Of a DNA stretch of 64,000 bases, positions 41,260 through 50,369 are shown piece after piece. Source of the DNA: Spongiivirga citrea (GTDB taxonomy: Bacteria; Bacteroidota; Bacteroidia; Flavobacteriales; Flavobacteriaceae); assembly GCF_010671565.1 (NCBI RefSeq), contig NZ_JAABOQ010000004.1:248001-312000 (forward strand), written 5' to 3'. How positions within the stretch are numbered: the first letter of the stretch is position 1; every line of letters starts with the position of its first letter. A model generated the notes under the pieces. The model did not search any database. It had not been told where the DNA came from and saw only the letters and a program-made list of their open reading frames with translations. Position numbers and translations under genes: made by a program.

Positions 41260-41628
41260 TTATTTTTTAGACCCTTTATAAATCCACCACCCTAATGCAA
41301 TAACAATAAATTGGATAACTAGTCTAATTGTAGCTGCAGTTTTTGAACCAACGGCTGGTGCTTCTTTTGTTAAATCCCAAATATGTATTGGTAAGAAGAT
41401 CAGCATCAGTATAGCAAAACCTAGTCCTCCCCATTTCTGATACTTTGGAATGATCAGCAAAACACCAACTACCAGTTCGGTAATTGCAGCTAATATATTG
41501 GCAACATTTTCCGGTACAAAATCCGGAATCATTGGTGCGTAAAACTCTGGGTTTGCAATGTGGTTATAAGCTCCAAAAAGCAAGAACAGCCCGAAAATTA
41601 TAGCTATAATCTTTCTAAAAATATTCAT
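41260..41628 (-). CDS. DoxX-like membrane protein
   Basis: 122 residues with four predicted transmembrane helices: IIAIIFGLFLLFGAYNHI, VANILAAITELVVGVLLIIP, GLGFAILMLIFLPIHIW and VIQFIVIALGWWIY. This is the DoxX/DUF417-like four-helix family, whose members include quinone-linked subunits. The Asn-His-I pattern in the first helix and the ILAAITELVVG in the second fit the group. Probably co-transcribed with the TfoX-like and VOC genes. Confidence 0.88.
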   Translation of the reverse strand: MNIFRKIIAIIFGLFLLFGAYNHIANPEFYAPMIPDFVPENVANILAAITELVVGVLLIIPKYQKWGGLGFAILMLIFLPIHIWDLTKEAPAVGSKTAATIRLVIQFIVIALGWWIYKGSKK

Positions 41629-41723
41629 GATTGGTTGGTTTAGTATACTTAAATGTATGGAATTTTTAATTTTCCATTCTTAAAACCTTCAGTTAAACCA
41701 TATCTCGAATCATGCGTAGCTAA

Positions 41724-42482
41724 TTACTCTAACCATAATTTAAAGTCTTTTACTCTTTCTCTAGCTACAATAACTTCTGTCTCCTTATAGCTGTTCAATT
41801 TCAATTGTAAGCGACTATTGGTATATGAAATGATGTCCTTAATTGCATTAATGTTAATATAGAATTTTCGACTTATTCGGAAAAAGGTGGCCGGTTCCAG
41901 CTCATTTTCCAGGTTTTCAAGACTTGTATCCAGCAGATAGTTTCGGCCATCAACGGTATGGGCGTAGGTCCCTTTATTTTCACTATAAAAGCACTCTATC
42001 TCATCGACAGCGATCATTTTTAAATGCTGTCCAATTTTTACAGTAAATCGTTTTTTATAATCACGCTCAACAGGACTTGCGCTAAGTAGCTTTTTGATAT
42101 CCTCGAAGTTAAGCTTGACATTCTGGTCTTTTGGAGCCTGAGATTTAAACTGCTCTACTGCATGAGAAAGCTCTTCATCATCAATTGGCTTTAAGAGATA
42201 ATCGACACTATTTAGTTTAAAAGCTTGTAATGCATACTCATCAAAAGCTGTTGTAAAAATAATTGAACTATCCACTTTAACAGCATCAAAAATCTCAAAA
42301 GACAAGCCATCGCTGAGTTGAATATCTAAAAAAATCAGATCAGGGTGGGTGTTTTTTTGAAACCAGTCGATCGATTCTTCAACTGAATGTAGCATTTGAC
42401 TGACATTAACCCCAAGCTTTTCAAGCATTCTGTTTAATCGTCTAGCAGCAGGTTTTTCGTCTTCAATAATAAGTACGTTCAT
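41724..42482 (-). CDS. LytTR-type response regulator
   Basis: 252 residues. A receiver domain (2-118: IIEDEKPAARRLNRML, phospho-acceptor Asp in PDLIFLDIQLSDGL, KPID) precedes a LytTR DNA-binding domain (about 145-250: RFTVKIGQHLKMIAVDEIEC, FFRISRKFYININAIKDI). Partner is very likely the LytS-type kinase at 44876-46255 on the same strand, with the 2TM genes and an amidohydrolase in between. Confidence 0.95.
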   Translation of the reverse strand: MNVLIIEDEKPAARRLNRMLEKLGVNVSQMLHSVEESIDWFQKNTHPDLIFLDIQLSDGLSFEIFDAVKVDSSIIFTTAFDEYALQAFKLNSVDYLLKPIDDEELSHAVEQFKSQAPKDQNVKLNFEDIKKLLSASPVERDYKKRFTVKIGQHLKMIAVDEIECFYSENKGTYAHTVDGRNYLLDTSLENLENELEPATFFRISRKFYININAIKDIISYTNSRLQLKLNSYKETEVIVARERVKDFKLWLE

Positions 42483-42487
42483 TATTT

Positions 42488-42518
42488 AAAATTCCAAAAT
42501 TTAAATTCCAAATTCCAA
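42488..42518. repeat. triple AATTCCAA microrepeat
   Basis: AATTCCAA occurs at 42489-42496, 42504-42511 and 42511-42518 in the gap upstream of the response regulator. Irregular spacing (15 and 7 bases) and low complexity argue against a defined operator, but a small number of such clusters is common in flavobacterial genomes. Confidence 0.45.
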
Positions 42519-42552
42519 AAAGACATTTTGAAAATGGAATTGTGGTTAGTTG

Positions 42553-43713
42553 TTATCGTTTTACTTTTTTACCAGCTTTCCAGATGGTATTGATTTTCTC
42601 AATATCTTTTATATTCTTCATCGGATTGCCATCTAACATGATCATATCGGCAATAAAACCTTCTTTTATATAACCTAGTTTATCCATTTCAAACTTATCC
42701 GCGGGCAATGACGTCGCTGACCGAAGTGCATCTATATTTGGGATACCGGCCTCAGAGAAAAAGATGATCTCTTTGTATAGGTCCGTTCCCATATTAATTC
42801 CCGCATTAGGAGGATCTGTTCCTGCTAAAATGGGTATTCCTGCATCGTATAATCGTTTTACCTCTTCTTTATACCAGGCTAGTTTTTTTAAGGCAACTTC
42901 CTCCGTTTTCTTTGCCATTGCCGTTACTGCTTTATAACCAACCAAGATTGTTGGTATTACGAAGAAATCGCCGTTAGCTAATTCTGCGATCTGCCCATCA
43001 CTCATTTTTTCATCTCTCCAGATATGTACTAGACCATCAGCACCCGACCGAAACACTTTGTAACCGTCTTTCATTTTAGAAACATGAACCACTACTTTCT
43101 TATCATGACTTTTTGCTTCTTTTATAATAGCAGCGACCGTTTCATGATTTAAAGTTGCACGCCATGGCTCTACAATAATTTTAATATGATCTACCTTAGC
43201 CTTGACGCGATCAGCGACCCATTGCTTTGCATCTTCTGGCTTTTCTAAAGTTGGAACGGGAAAGCCAAATTGCGTACCATGTCCTTCTGGCGCAGTAGCA
43301 GCATAACCTGCAACGCGATAACGAGCGTAATTGGTGCTGTGTTTAAAGTTTTTCATCATTTGCTGAAAAGTTTCAGCTCCAGCCATATCAAGAACATTAA
43401 GAACACCTGCTTTGGCTGCTTCGTTTAACAGTGCAGGCATCCAGGCATGAACATGTGTATTGGTCATTCCCGGCATTAAAAACTTTCCATCACCATCTAT
43501 GACTGGTAAATCTGTTTTAATTCGTTTCTTGATCTTGGTGATCATGCCGTTTTCGACCAATACCGAAGTTTTTTTAATAACCTCATCTCCGGTAAAAACA
43601 GTAGCGTTTTTTACAACAAAATGATCTTGTGCTTTCAAGAAAGTTACTGTACTTAGCAGAACAAGTACAATAAATATTTTGGTTGGTTTCAATGGTTTAA
43701 TAGTGATTAACAT
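42553..43713 (-). CDS. amidohydrolase family protein, exported
   Basis: 386 residues with a signal peptide (IFIVLVLLSTVTFLKAQ). The metal-dependent amidohydrolase barrel shows HVHAW (first two ligands), VVVHVSK and GLVHIW (distal His residues) and the metal-binding Asp in LAGTDPPNAG. The C-terminal EGFIADMIMLDGNPMKNI closes the small beta-domain. Imidazolonepropionase-like or prolidase-like activity is typical, but substrate is not readable. Located within a two-component/2TM cluster, 10 bases after a 2TM gene, so co-expressed with it. Confidence 0.92.
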   Translation of the reverse strand: MLITIKPLKPTKIFIVLVLLSTVTFLKAQDHFVVKNATVFTGDEVIKKTSVLVENGMITKIKKRIKTDLPVIDGDGKFLMPGMTNTHVHAWMPALLNEAAKAGVLNVLDMAGAETFQQMMKNFKHSTNYARYRVAGYAATAPEGHGTQFGFPVPTLEKPEDAKQWVADRVKAKVDHIKIIVEPWRATLNHETVAAIIKEAKSHDKKVVVHVSKMKDGYKVFRSGADGLVHIWRDEKMSDGQIAELANGDFFVIPTILVGYKAVTAMAKKTEEVALKKLAWYKEEVKRLYDAGIPILAGTDPPNAGINMGTDLYKEIIFFSEAGIPNIDALRSATSLPADKFEMDKLGYIKEGFIADMIMLDGNPMKNIKDIEKINTIWKAGKKVKR

Positions 43714-43722
43714 TAGTTGTTC

Positions 43723-44055
43723 TTATTCAAATCTTTTAAAGTTCTCAAACTCTTCTTTTTCCTCTTTCATTAACTGGTCTATCTTGCGTTTTTCCCAACT
43801 TCTCAAAAAGTTGGTCCCACCTAAACCAAAAACCCATAACCCGTGAACAAGCAATCCAATACCCCAACCAATAGGAGTTGTCAAATAACTCCAACCTGAT
43901 AAATCCTCATCTGGCACAAATCGATGTTCCACAATATAGTGTGCCACAGCAATAAATATATTGACTAAAACATAGACCACTGCATGGGAATAAAAACCCT
44001 TTATATCCTTGACGCGCTTTTCTGCGCGCTCTAATTTTTTATTATAATTATCCAT
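43723..44055 (-). CDS. small 2TM-domain membrane protein
   Basis: 110 residues of the 2TM domain family. Pattern: a basic amphipathic start (ERAEKRVKDIKGFYSHAVVY), two helices (YVLVNIFIAVAHYIV and WGIGLLVHGLWVFGLG), and a closing FLRSWEKRKIDQLMKEE. The same layout is repeated in the two adjacent genes and at the C-terminus of the kinase upstream. Function unknown; the repetition next to a LytS/LytTR pair suggests a partner of that kinase. Confidence 0.88.
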   Translation of the reverse strand: MDNYNKKLERAEKRVKDIKGFYSHAVVYVLVNIFIAVAHYIVEHRFVPDEDLSGWSYLTTPIGWGIGLLVHGLWVFGLGGTNFLRSWEKRKIDQLMKEEKEEFENFKRFE

Positions 44056-44082
44056 AATACTTTAGTTTATTGAACTCTTTGT

Positions 44083-44391
44083 TTATTCAACAAAGGTTTC
44101 TTTATTCATTAGATCTTTAATTTTTCGATCTTCCCATTTAGACAACTTAAATACATATATGTAATGCATTATTAGGCCAATACCCCAAGCTAGTGGAGCG
44201 ATCCAGTATCCTATTCCGTAATGATTAAGACCAAAATATCCGTTCGTATCCATCCAATAGTTAACCCCAAGTAATACGGAGTTATTCAATAAATACACCA
44301 TAAAATGTGTATAAAAACCTTTTATTGCCTTAACTCTTACTAATGTGCGATCAACTTTTTGCTGCGTAAGCCTTTCCTCTATCAACTCCAT
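44083..44391 (-). CDS. small 2TM-domain membrane protein
   Basis: About 102 residues, 2TM family: RVKAIKGFYTHFMVYLLNNS before the first helix, WIAPLAWGIGLIMHYIYVF in the second, then KWEDRKIKDLMNKE. The start is the ATG at 44391, whose A is the last base of the upstream gene's TAA (TAATG overlap), the usual sign of translational coupling; an in-frame ATG 9 bases earlier is less likely. Confidence 0.87.
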   Translation of the reverse strand: MELIEERLTQQKVDRTLVRVKAIKGFYTHFMVYLLNNSVLLGVNYWMDTNGYFGLNHYGIGYWIAPLAWGIGLIMHYIYVFKLSKWEDRKIKDLMNKETFVE

Positions 44392-44762
44392 TATTCCCAC
44401 CAGTTACGTTCGCTATCCTTTCGCTTTACATCAGTTTCTCTTCTCTTAGAATCGGATTCTTTTTTCCTAGTATCTACATTTTCATCCTCATTCATCAATT
44501 CCTTGATTTTGCGCTCTTCCCAGTTTCTACCAAATATCATTTCGGCTCCAAATGTCTTTCCGGCATCAATTGCAACTCCAAGTCCCCAAAATCCTGCTAC
44601 CCACAAAAACCAAGGGTTTCTAAATTCATTTGTGTAATAATTTATGGCTGCAAAAAACACCATGAATATTAAGTAAGTTCCAAGTTTTCCATAGAACTTT
44701 TTCAATTTCGCCACGCGTTCTTTTGCTCGAATATATTTGTTCTCTTCTCCTAAATTTTTCAT
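44391..44762 (-). CDS. small 2TM-domain membrane protein with charged tail
   Basis: About 123 residues: RAKERVAKLKKFYGKLGTYL, two helices (FMVFFAAINYY; FLWVAGFWGLGVAIDAGKTF) and the closing NWEERKIKELMNEDENVD. A further 30-residue tail of Lys/Arg/Asp/Glu (KKESDSKRRETDVKRKDSER) is absent from the paralogues and may be a docking segment. Its stop overlaps the next 2TM start. Chosen start is the ATG at 44762; one three codons upstream is possible. Confidence 0.86.
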   Translation of the reverse strand: MKNLGEENKYIRAKERVAKLKKFYGKLGTYLIFMVFFAAINYYTNEFRNPWFLWVAGFWGLGVAIDAGKTFGAEMIFGRNWEERKIKELMNEDENVDTRKKESDSKRRETDVKRKDSERNWWE

Positions 44763-44875
44763 TGCTATCATCTTAGCTCGTTTTTTGATTACAGTACTAA
44801 ATTCGCATAATCATAAAACATTTTCAAAGTTAGTTTGACCAATTGTCAGTTTTGAACACCGAATTGTAAGAACGC

Positions 44876-46255
44876 CTAAAAATCATTGTCATTCATCAAT
44901 TCTTCTATCTTCTTTCGCTCCCAATTTTTACCTAAAATGGGATTGTAACCAAATGCTTCCATAGCATGTCCAGCAACCCCAATACCCCAACCAAAAATTG
45001 GGAAAATCGCCCAGGGAAAACTAGTTGAAATCCAATTCATCCATATAAAAAATGGTACCATAATTAGGTAAATTGCAAAATGAATATAAAATTCCTTAAT
45101 AGCTTTCACACGCTCCTTAACACGTTGATATTTTTTGTCTTCTAAATATGTTTCTTGTGTTTTCATGACTTTTCGTTGTTTTGTAAGCATAGGAATTGCT
45201 ACCGCAAATTCTGTTGCTGATTGATTGATTTTTACTTCTCTATCAGTTAGCAGTGCATACCGCTGTCTGATATTTTCTAAGCCAACTCCACTACTCTTTT
45301 TTACCACTTGTTTCGGTTGCAGGTTGTTTTGTATGATTAGTACACCTTGCTTTTCAAAAATCTTAATATGGAGTTTTTTTGATGGCGTTACTATATTATG
45401 CTTCACAGCATTTTCTAATAATAGTTGTAGCGATAGTGGCACCACTTTGGCTTCTGGATTGCTACTTTTTTCAGGAATATCGATTATGATGCTGTCTTCA
45501 AATCGCATTTTTATAAGAGACATATATAAACGCGCGAACTTCAGTTCTTCATCTACTGTTACTAGTTCCTTATTTTTTTGCTCGAGTACATATCTGTATA
45601 CTTTTGAAAGCGCTGTGGTAAAACGTTCGGCTTGATCTGGGTTTTCATGTATCAAACTTGTCAATACGTTTAAACTATTGAATAAGAAATGAGGATCTAA
45701 CTGGTTCTTTAAAGCATCAAATTGAGCAGATGCAGTACGCGCAATAATTTTTTGTTCTTTTACCTTTTCGCTTCTTTTTGAATCACGATAAAAAATGAAA
45801 TAAAATATAATTGTAATCGTAGTCGAAACGATGATAGAAAATAAATATTCATTAAATGATTGTGCCCTTACCGCTTCGATAAAGCTATAATCCAGCCTAA
45901 TTACATAAAGTGCGATATTAAGTATAAAAATGGTGATCAGAGTCACTACTATTGACAATGGTATCGCTATTGCCAAACGCTTTTTTGTAAAGAGCTCCTT
46001 CCCATACCGCTTGATTAATGCTAAAATGACTACCATATTAGCCATGTAAAGCCCAACTGAATATATTTGATTAATGATGAATCGGGAAACTATTTCTTTG
46101 TTGTATTCTACTTTGACACCAAAAAAATAACTTATATCTCCTCCCCAATCCCAGCTATAACCATTCATATAATTAATAACCCAATTCAAGGCAAAAACTC
46201 CTACACCAATAAAAAAAGCTTTGGAAAAATGTGATCTAAAAGTTTTTAAGGTCAT
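44876..46255 (-). CDS. LytS-type sensor histidine kinase ending in a 2TM domain
   Basis: 459 residues. Four N-terminal helices (about 15-150) are followed by the His_kinase domain with QFDALKNQLDPHFLFNSLNV (phospho-acceptor His), then an HATPase with LLLENAVKHN and SSGVGLENIRQRYALL. Unusually, the C-terminus (about 370-459) adds a 2TM domain: RVKERVKAIKEFYIHFAIYL, GWGIGVAGHAMEAF, KNWERKKIEELMND, the same unit found as three stand-alone genes just downstream. Stop and start of the upstream TPR gene lie 2 bases apart. The response regulator partner is at 41724-42482. Confidence 0.93.
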   Translation of the reverse strand: MTLKTFRSHFSKAFFIGVGVFALNWVINYMNGYSWDWGGDISYFFGVKVEYNKEIVSRFIINQIYSVGLYMANMVVILALIKRYGKELFTKKRLAIAIPLSIVVTLITIFILNIALYVIRLDYSFIEAVRAQSFNEYLFSIIVSTTITIIFYFIFYRDSKRSEKVKEQKIIARTASAQFDALKNQLDPHFLFNSLNVLTSLIHENPDQAERFTTALSKVYRYVLEQKNKELVTVDEELKFARLYMSLIKMRFEDSIIIDIPEKSSNPEAKVVPLSLQLLLENAVKHNIVTPSKKLHIKIFEKQGVLIIQNNLQPKQVVKKSSGVGLENIRQRYALLTDREVKINQSATEFAVAIPMLTKQRKVMKTQETYLEDKKYQRVKERVKAIKEFYIHFAIYLIMVPFFIWMNWISTSFPWAIFPIFGWGIGVAGHAMEAFGYNPILGKNWERKKIEELMNDNDF

Positions 46256-46257
46256 AA

Positions 46258-46887
46258 TTATTTACATGATTTTAGCACTTCTTCTGCTCGGTCTTTACCC
46301 CAACTAGGATGCATTGTACTTTCTGCTTTAAAGGTAGCAAAAAGTTCTAGTGAACGTTCCACGTCTTTACAATAAGGTTCGGTCGATTGACCAAAGTATT
46401 TAGCCGATCCCATATCCCACTCAGCCTTAGATAAAACAACTCTTGGGTTTTCTGGTGCAAGTTCAAATGCCTTTTTATATAATTCTGCATTCTTCATACT
46501 CAATGTCATTCCGTAAGTAGCTCCATCATATGCAATCCATGCAGTATTAATCGTTGCCTTAATAATCAGGATTTCAGGATTGTTAGGCGAGATTAATTCA
46601 GCTTCTTCGATATGTTTTTTAGCTCTTTCTAACTGCAGGGTAAGCTTTTCTTTGTCCGTCACACCAAAAGAATATAGAGCGTTGATCATGGCTATGTAAT
46701 AATGCGGTAACCATTCTTCTGATTCCACTTCAGTAATACGCTCAAACATATTTGATGATTCAAATGGTTTTTGTGCTCCCCAAAGTTCTAAAGCCTTTTT
46801 CATTCCTTGTTCATACTTAGACTGTGCATTCGTTTGCGAAATGCTCCCTAAGGCTAAAGCGACTAATAAAATTACTATTCTGGTCAT
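46258..46887 (-). CDS. exported TPR-like protein
   Basis: 209 residues with a signal peptide (IVILLVALALGSISQTNAQ). The body is helical repeats, for example EEWLPHYYIAMINALYSFG, KKHIEEAELISPNNPEILII and AELYKAFELAPENPRVVLSK-like patterns, consistent with tetratricopeptide repeats. Periplasmic. Starts the unit TPR-kinase-2TM-2TM-2TM-amidohydrolase; it may pass an envelope signal to the kinase, but that is inference from order only. Confidence 0.82.
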   Translation of the reverse strand: MTRIVILLVALALGSISQTNAQSKYEQGMKKALELWGAQKPFESSNMFERITEVESEEWLPHYYIAMINALYSFGVTDKEKLTLQLERAKKHIEEAELISPNNPEILIIKATINTAWIAYDGATYGMTLSMKNAELYKKAFELAPENPRVVLSKAEWDMGSAKYFGQSTEPYCKDVERSLELFATFKAESTMHPSWGKDRAEEVLKSCK

Positions 46888-47012
46888 TTTTAATTGATTT
46901 TAAAAGGTTAATTGAACACTACAAACTTCGCAAGGATATGTTAGTCGTCACAAAGTGAATTACCGAATTGTAATATCGGCTTACTGAGTTGTTGTTTCTA
47001 CTAGATTGCTGA

Positions 47013-47429
47013 TTAAAGTTTTATTGGTATTGTAATCGACTCTTTACCCAAAGTGAACTTAGCGTCTTTGTATTTGGGTGGCCCCATAAAGCCTTTCGCC
47101 TGGTTAGAACATGCATTATCCTCCTTAGGAATTCCCATAAAATTAGTATCCAGCTTGTTATTATCATTTTCATCATGAAAAATAGAAACCGCATATTCAC
47201 CATATGGAATATCCTTAAAAATTACCTGACATTTTCCATCCACTGGTTTTGCCATAGTACCTTTATAGGTTTTCTTTAAAAAGCTAGCTTCAGAATCGTA
47301 TAGGCCGATTAGCACTTTACCCTCATCGGAAGACGCATTGATGACATTCACCTTTATCGATCCTGCTTCTTGTGCATGACCTATTGAAAACGCTATTAAT
47401 AAGAAACTAATCAGTATTACTTTTTTCAT
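47013..47429 (-). CDS. DUF2141 exported protein
   Basis: 138 residues with a signal peptide (VILISFLLIAFSIGHAQ). A beta-sandwich domain of the DUF2141 family follows: IKVNVINASSDEGKVLIGLY, VIFKDIPYGEYAVSIFHDEN and NKLDTNFMGIPKEDNACSNQ, the last with the typical D-x-N-D/G-N-x-L-D-T pattern that often binds calcium. Function unknown. Monocistronic, upstream of the TPR-kinase unit on the same strand (126-base gap). Confidence 0.9.
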   Translation of the reverse strand: MKKVILISFLLIAFSIGHAQEAGSIKVNVINASSDEGKVLIGLYDSEASFLKKTYKGTMAKPVDGKCQVIFKDIPYGEYAVSIFHDENDNNKLDTNFMGIPKEDNACSNQAKGFMGPPKYKDAKFTLGKESITIPIKL

Positions 47430-47542
47430 GATCTTGTTTTATTTTGATTTCTTTACTCAAAGATGTTCCTAAAACATAAGTTTTTGTAATCTTGTTTACC
47501 GAATTGTAGATTTTAAGATCTGAACTGTTTCAATCTTTATTA

Positions 47543-48043
47543 ATGAAACCCTTTTTCCAAACAAAACGTCTAAGTATTCGTCAATTGACTAAAGATGATT
47601 TTATATTGTTTCACAAAATGCAGAGTGATGTCAATGTCATGAAGCATGTTACTGGTTTTGCTTTTTCAAAAGAAGAAAATGAGAAAGACCTTAACAATGT
47701 TATTTCTTGCTACAGCAAAAAAGAAAATAACTTCTGGGTTTGGGCGATTGATTTTGAAAATCGTTTTATAGGTACTTGTGCCATTGTAGAAAATGAAAAA
47801 CAGGAATGGGAAATTGGTTATCGCTTTTTACCCGCTTTTTGGCAAAAAGGCTTTGGCACCGAAGCAGCCAAAGCCCTTATAGAAATTGCATTTACTAAAA
47901 TGAATATTCAAACACTTGTAGCCTATGCCGATAAGGAAAATGTCGCTACAGTGCGTATACTTGATCGCTTATTCAACTTTGTAAAAGAAGAATGGAACGA
48001 AAAAGACCAGTGCATTGATCGTATTTATAAATTATCTAGCTGA
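47543..48043 (+). CDS. GNAT-family N-acetyltransferase
   Basis: 166 residues of the GNAT fold, RimJ/RimL-like: RLSIRQLTKDDFILFHKMQS at the start, WAIDFENRFIGTCAIVEN, and the acetyl-CoA site EIGYRFLPAFWQKGFGTEAA followed by VAYADKENVATVRILDRL. Substrate unknown; relatives acetylate ribosomal protein N-termini or small molecules. Its last 19 bases overlap, antisense, the 3' end of the TonB-dependent receptor gene. Confidence 0.92.
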   Translation: MKPFFQTKRLSIRQLTKDDFILFHKMQSDVNVMKHVTGFAFSKEENEKDLNNVISCYSKKENNFWVWAIDFENRFIGTCAIVENEKQEWEIGYRFLPAFWQKGFGTEAAKALIEIAFTKMNIQTLVAYADKENVATVRILDRLFNFVKEEWNEKDQCIDRIYKLSS

Positions 48044-50175
48044 TTGCTACTTTTATCGGTGCTAATCGTCCAGAAGAAACCAACAAAAAAGAATTGATCT
48101 GCATTGGGTCGTCGTGCTTGTCTTTCAAAAACTCCATTCATATTTGGTGTATTAGCATAATCATATCCAAAAACATTTCTTGTTCCTAAAACATTATTGA
48201 TTGAGAAGTATAATATTTTTTGCTGGCTTATCAAATAGGCCCAATTAATACTAAGACTATTAAAGTTTTTTGTTTTGGCTGCCAAAAACTCATCGGTATT
48301 TCGATCAGTATACGTTCTTCCTGTGGCAAATGTATGGCTAAAACCAACCTGCGATCGTAGTTTTTCCACCCACCATTTACCTACTAAAGATATATTATGT
48401 TCCGATGAAAAGTTAGGTATTGCTCGCTGCGGATAGTTTCTGTAATCGCGCTCTGTATCTAAATACGAATAGCTTAACCAGTACTCGAAGTTTTTAATTG
48501 ATTTTCCATCGCGCCAAAACAAATCTAATCCCGTTGCATAACCATCGCCATTATTGTTGAAATTACTAGTAGCAATAGGAAAATCATCATCAAACTTCAC
48601 CAGATTATCATATTCCTTATGAAATAGTTCTGCCCTTAAAATTCTTCTTTCCTTGCTGTATTGGTAATTCAACAAATAGTGTGTTGCTTTTTCTGCTTCT
48701 AAGGTATTGGTGAGCTTTAGATATTCATTTAATGGGTTTTGGTAGAAATCACCATACGCCAATGAAAATTGCGAACTATCTCCGGTTTTATATGCTACTG
48801 ACAATCTGGGTGACACGTACCACTTATCCTGATCTTGAGCATACTCTGCTCTAATTCCGGGCTTAAAGGCAAAATCATTAGAAATAAATATATCGGCTTC
48901 GGCGAAACTACCCCAAAGGTCATTTTCAAATGATGTTGTAAAACTTGCATTAGGATCAGAAAATTTTTCTTTAAAACGAGTAATAAAATACTCCGTACCA
49001 AAACTAAGCTTTACTTTACTCGTAAAACCTTTCTTAACCTTCGCCTTAACATGAATGGAATTTTCATCGCCCTTCACCTTAGCTTCATCAATTAAAATAT
49101 TGGTATTATCATTTGTATAACTTAGCCCCGTTTGTAAGGTCCAATCATTATCAAAAAAGTATTTCAAACTTCCATTCAAATAGGAATTCCTGTTTGTTAA
49201 TGAGAATCGAAACCCTTCAGGAAAGTTGATATTGTCTTGTAGTAAATCGAAATTAGAATAGTCGGTAGCGGCATATAGTTTTAAAATTCCATTCTCGTAT
49301 TTCTGACGAAACACCGCTTCTCCCGCAAGCCCTTCATATGGTTTATTCCATGTATCCCTACTTTGTGTTATCGAAATGTAAGGAGCCAAATTGATATAGG
49401 AAGCATTGACGCTCACTGAATTATTTTTCCATTTTTTAGTATGCCCTACTCCACCACCAACAGTCATCAAAGAGATATCCGTTTTATCTTGGTCTGGCTC
49501 GTCAATAGTATTTAATTGAAGAACTCCTGAAAGCGCCTGACCGAACTCAGCTGAATAACCCCCAGTAGAAAAACTAATTCCTTTAAACAGGAAAGGTGAA
49601 TATCTACCTCTAGTGGGAATGTTATTTGATGTTGGTGTAAAAGGGGTAAAAACGCGTACCCCATCTATAAATATCTGTGTTTCCTCTGCGCCTCCTCCAC
49701 GAACAAAAAGCCGACCATCCTCAGCAACCGCAGAGGTGCCAGGTAAGGTTTGTAATGCACCCACGAAGTCACCTAAAGCACTTGCAGTAGTTACGACATC
49801 TAAGGGTTTTAAAACAGATACTTTTGAATTATCTCCCGCTTCAAAAGTTCCCGCTGAAAGCGTAACCCCGGTCAGTGTGTTGATAGCCTCTTTGAGCTGT
49901 ATCTTTACATCAGTTATGGTATTCACTTCAGCAACTAATTCAAAAGTTTCGAATGATATATAAGATATCACAAGCGTCTGCGTACCAACTTCGCTGGTTG
50001 TAAAACTAAAAGTTCCATCTTGTATTGTCGAACTACCATCGTAGGTTCCTTTTAAATAAACGTTAGCTCCTTCAATAGGAACCATTCGTTTATCAGTAAC
50101 GGTACCAGTTATAGTAACTTGGGAAAAAGAAAAACTGGTAACAACCAGTAGCATTAAACTTAAAAATGATTTCAT
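48025..50175 (-). CDS. TonB-dependent outer-membrane receptor
   Basis: 716 residues. A signal peptide (LMLLVVTSFSFS) leads to a carboxypeptidase D regulatory-like domain (about 22-100: GTVTDKRMVPIEGANVYLKG), a plug (about 115-225: LQTLPGTSAVAEDGRLFVRG, RGGGAEETQIFIDGVRV) and a 22-strand barrel ending in a hydrophobic-aromatic strand. A TonB box is not obvious. This is the import-receptor layout common in Bacteroidota. No SusD-like partner lies beside it, so glycan uptake is less likely than siderophore, peptide or cofactor uptake; the ligand is not readable. Confidence 0.93.
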   Translation of the reverse strand: MKSFLSLMLLVVTSFSFSQVTITGTVTDKRMVPIEGANVYLKGTYDGSSTIQDGTFSFTTSEVGTQTLVISYISFETFELVAEVNTITDVKIQLKEAINTLTGVTLSAGTFEAGDNSKVSVLKPLDVVTTASALGDFVGALQTLPGTSAVAEDGRLFVRGGGAEETQIFIDGVRVFTPFTPTSNNIPTRGRYSPFLFKGISFSTGGYSAEFGQALSGVLQLNTIDEPDQDKTDISLMTVGGGVGHTKKWKNNSVSVNASYINLAPYISITQSRDTWNKPYEGLAGEAVFRQKYENGILKLYAATDYSNFDLLQDNINFPEGFRFSLTNRNSYLNGSLKYFFDNDWTLQTGLSYTNDNTNILIDEAKVKGDENSIHVKAKVKKGFTSKVKLSFGTEYFITRFKEKFSDPNASFTTSFENDLWGSFAEADIFISNDFAFKPGIRAEYAQDQDKWYVSPRLSVAYKTGDSSQFSLAYGDFYQNPLNEYLKLTNTLEAEKATHYLLNYQYSKERRILRAELFHKEYDNLVKFDDDFPIATSNFNNNGDGYATGLDLFWRDGKSIKNFEYWLSYSYLDTERDYRNYPQRAIPNFSSEHNISLVGKWWVEKLRSQVGFSHTFATGRTYTDRNTDEFLAAKTKNFNSLSINWAYLISQQKILYFSINNVLGTRNVFGYDYANTPNMNGVFERQARRPNADQFFFVGFFWTISTDKSSNQLDNL

Positions 50176-50369
50176 TATGATTATTTTGATTGATGATTCA
50201 AAAGTCCATTGAAACCAATCTAAATACCAACTTATATGACCAAACTGTAAAAATTAAGGTCTGAACTGTATAAGTGTACAAGCAACATTTATTTGTGCGA
50301 TGATATTCTATATTCTCCTATTTTTTTGTTAGTTTTAACTCGACCAATTATCCTTACTAACGCACCTAT

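Noticed and set aside
45225-45635. 136-codon plus-strand frame inside the LytS-type kinase gene
   Set aside because: Opposite-strand shadow of the kinase ATPase domain; the minus frame has all the conserved kinase motifs.
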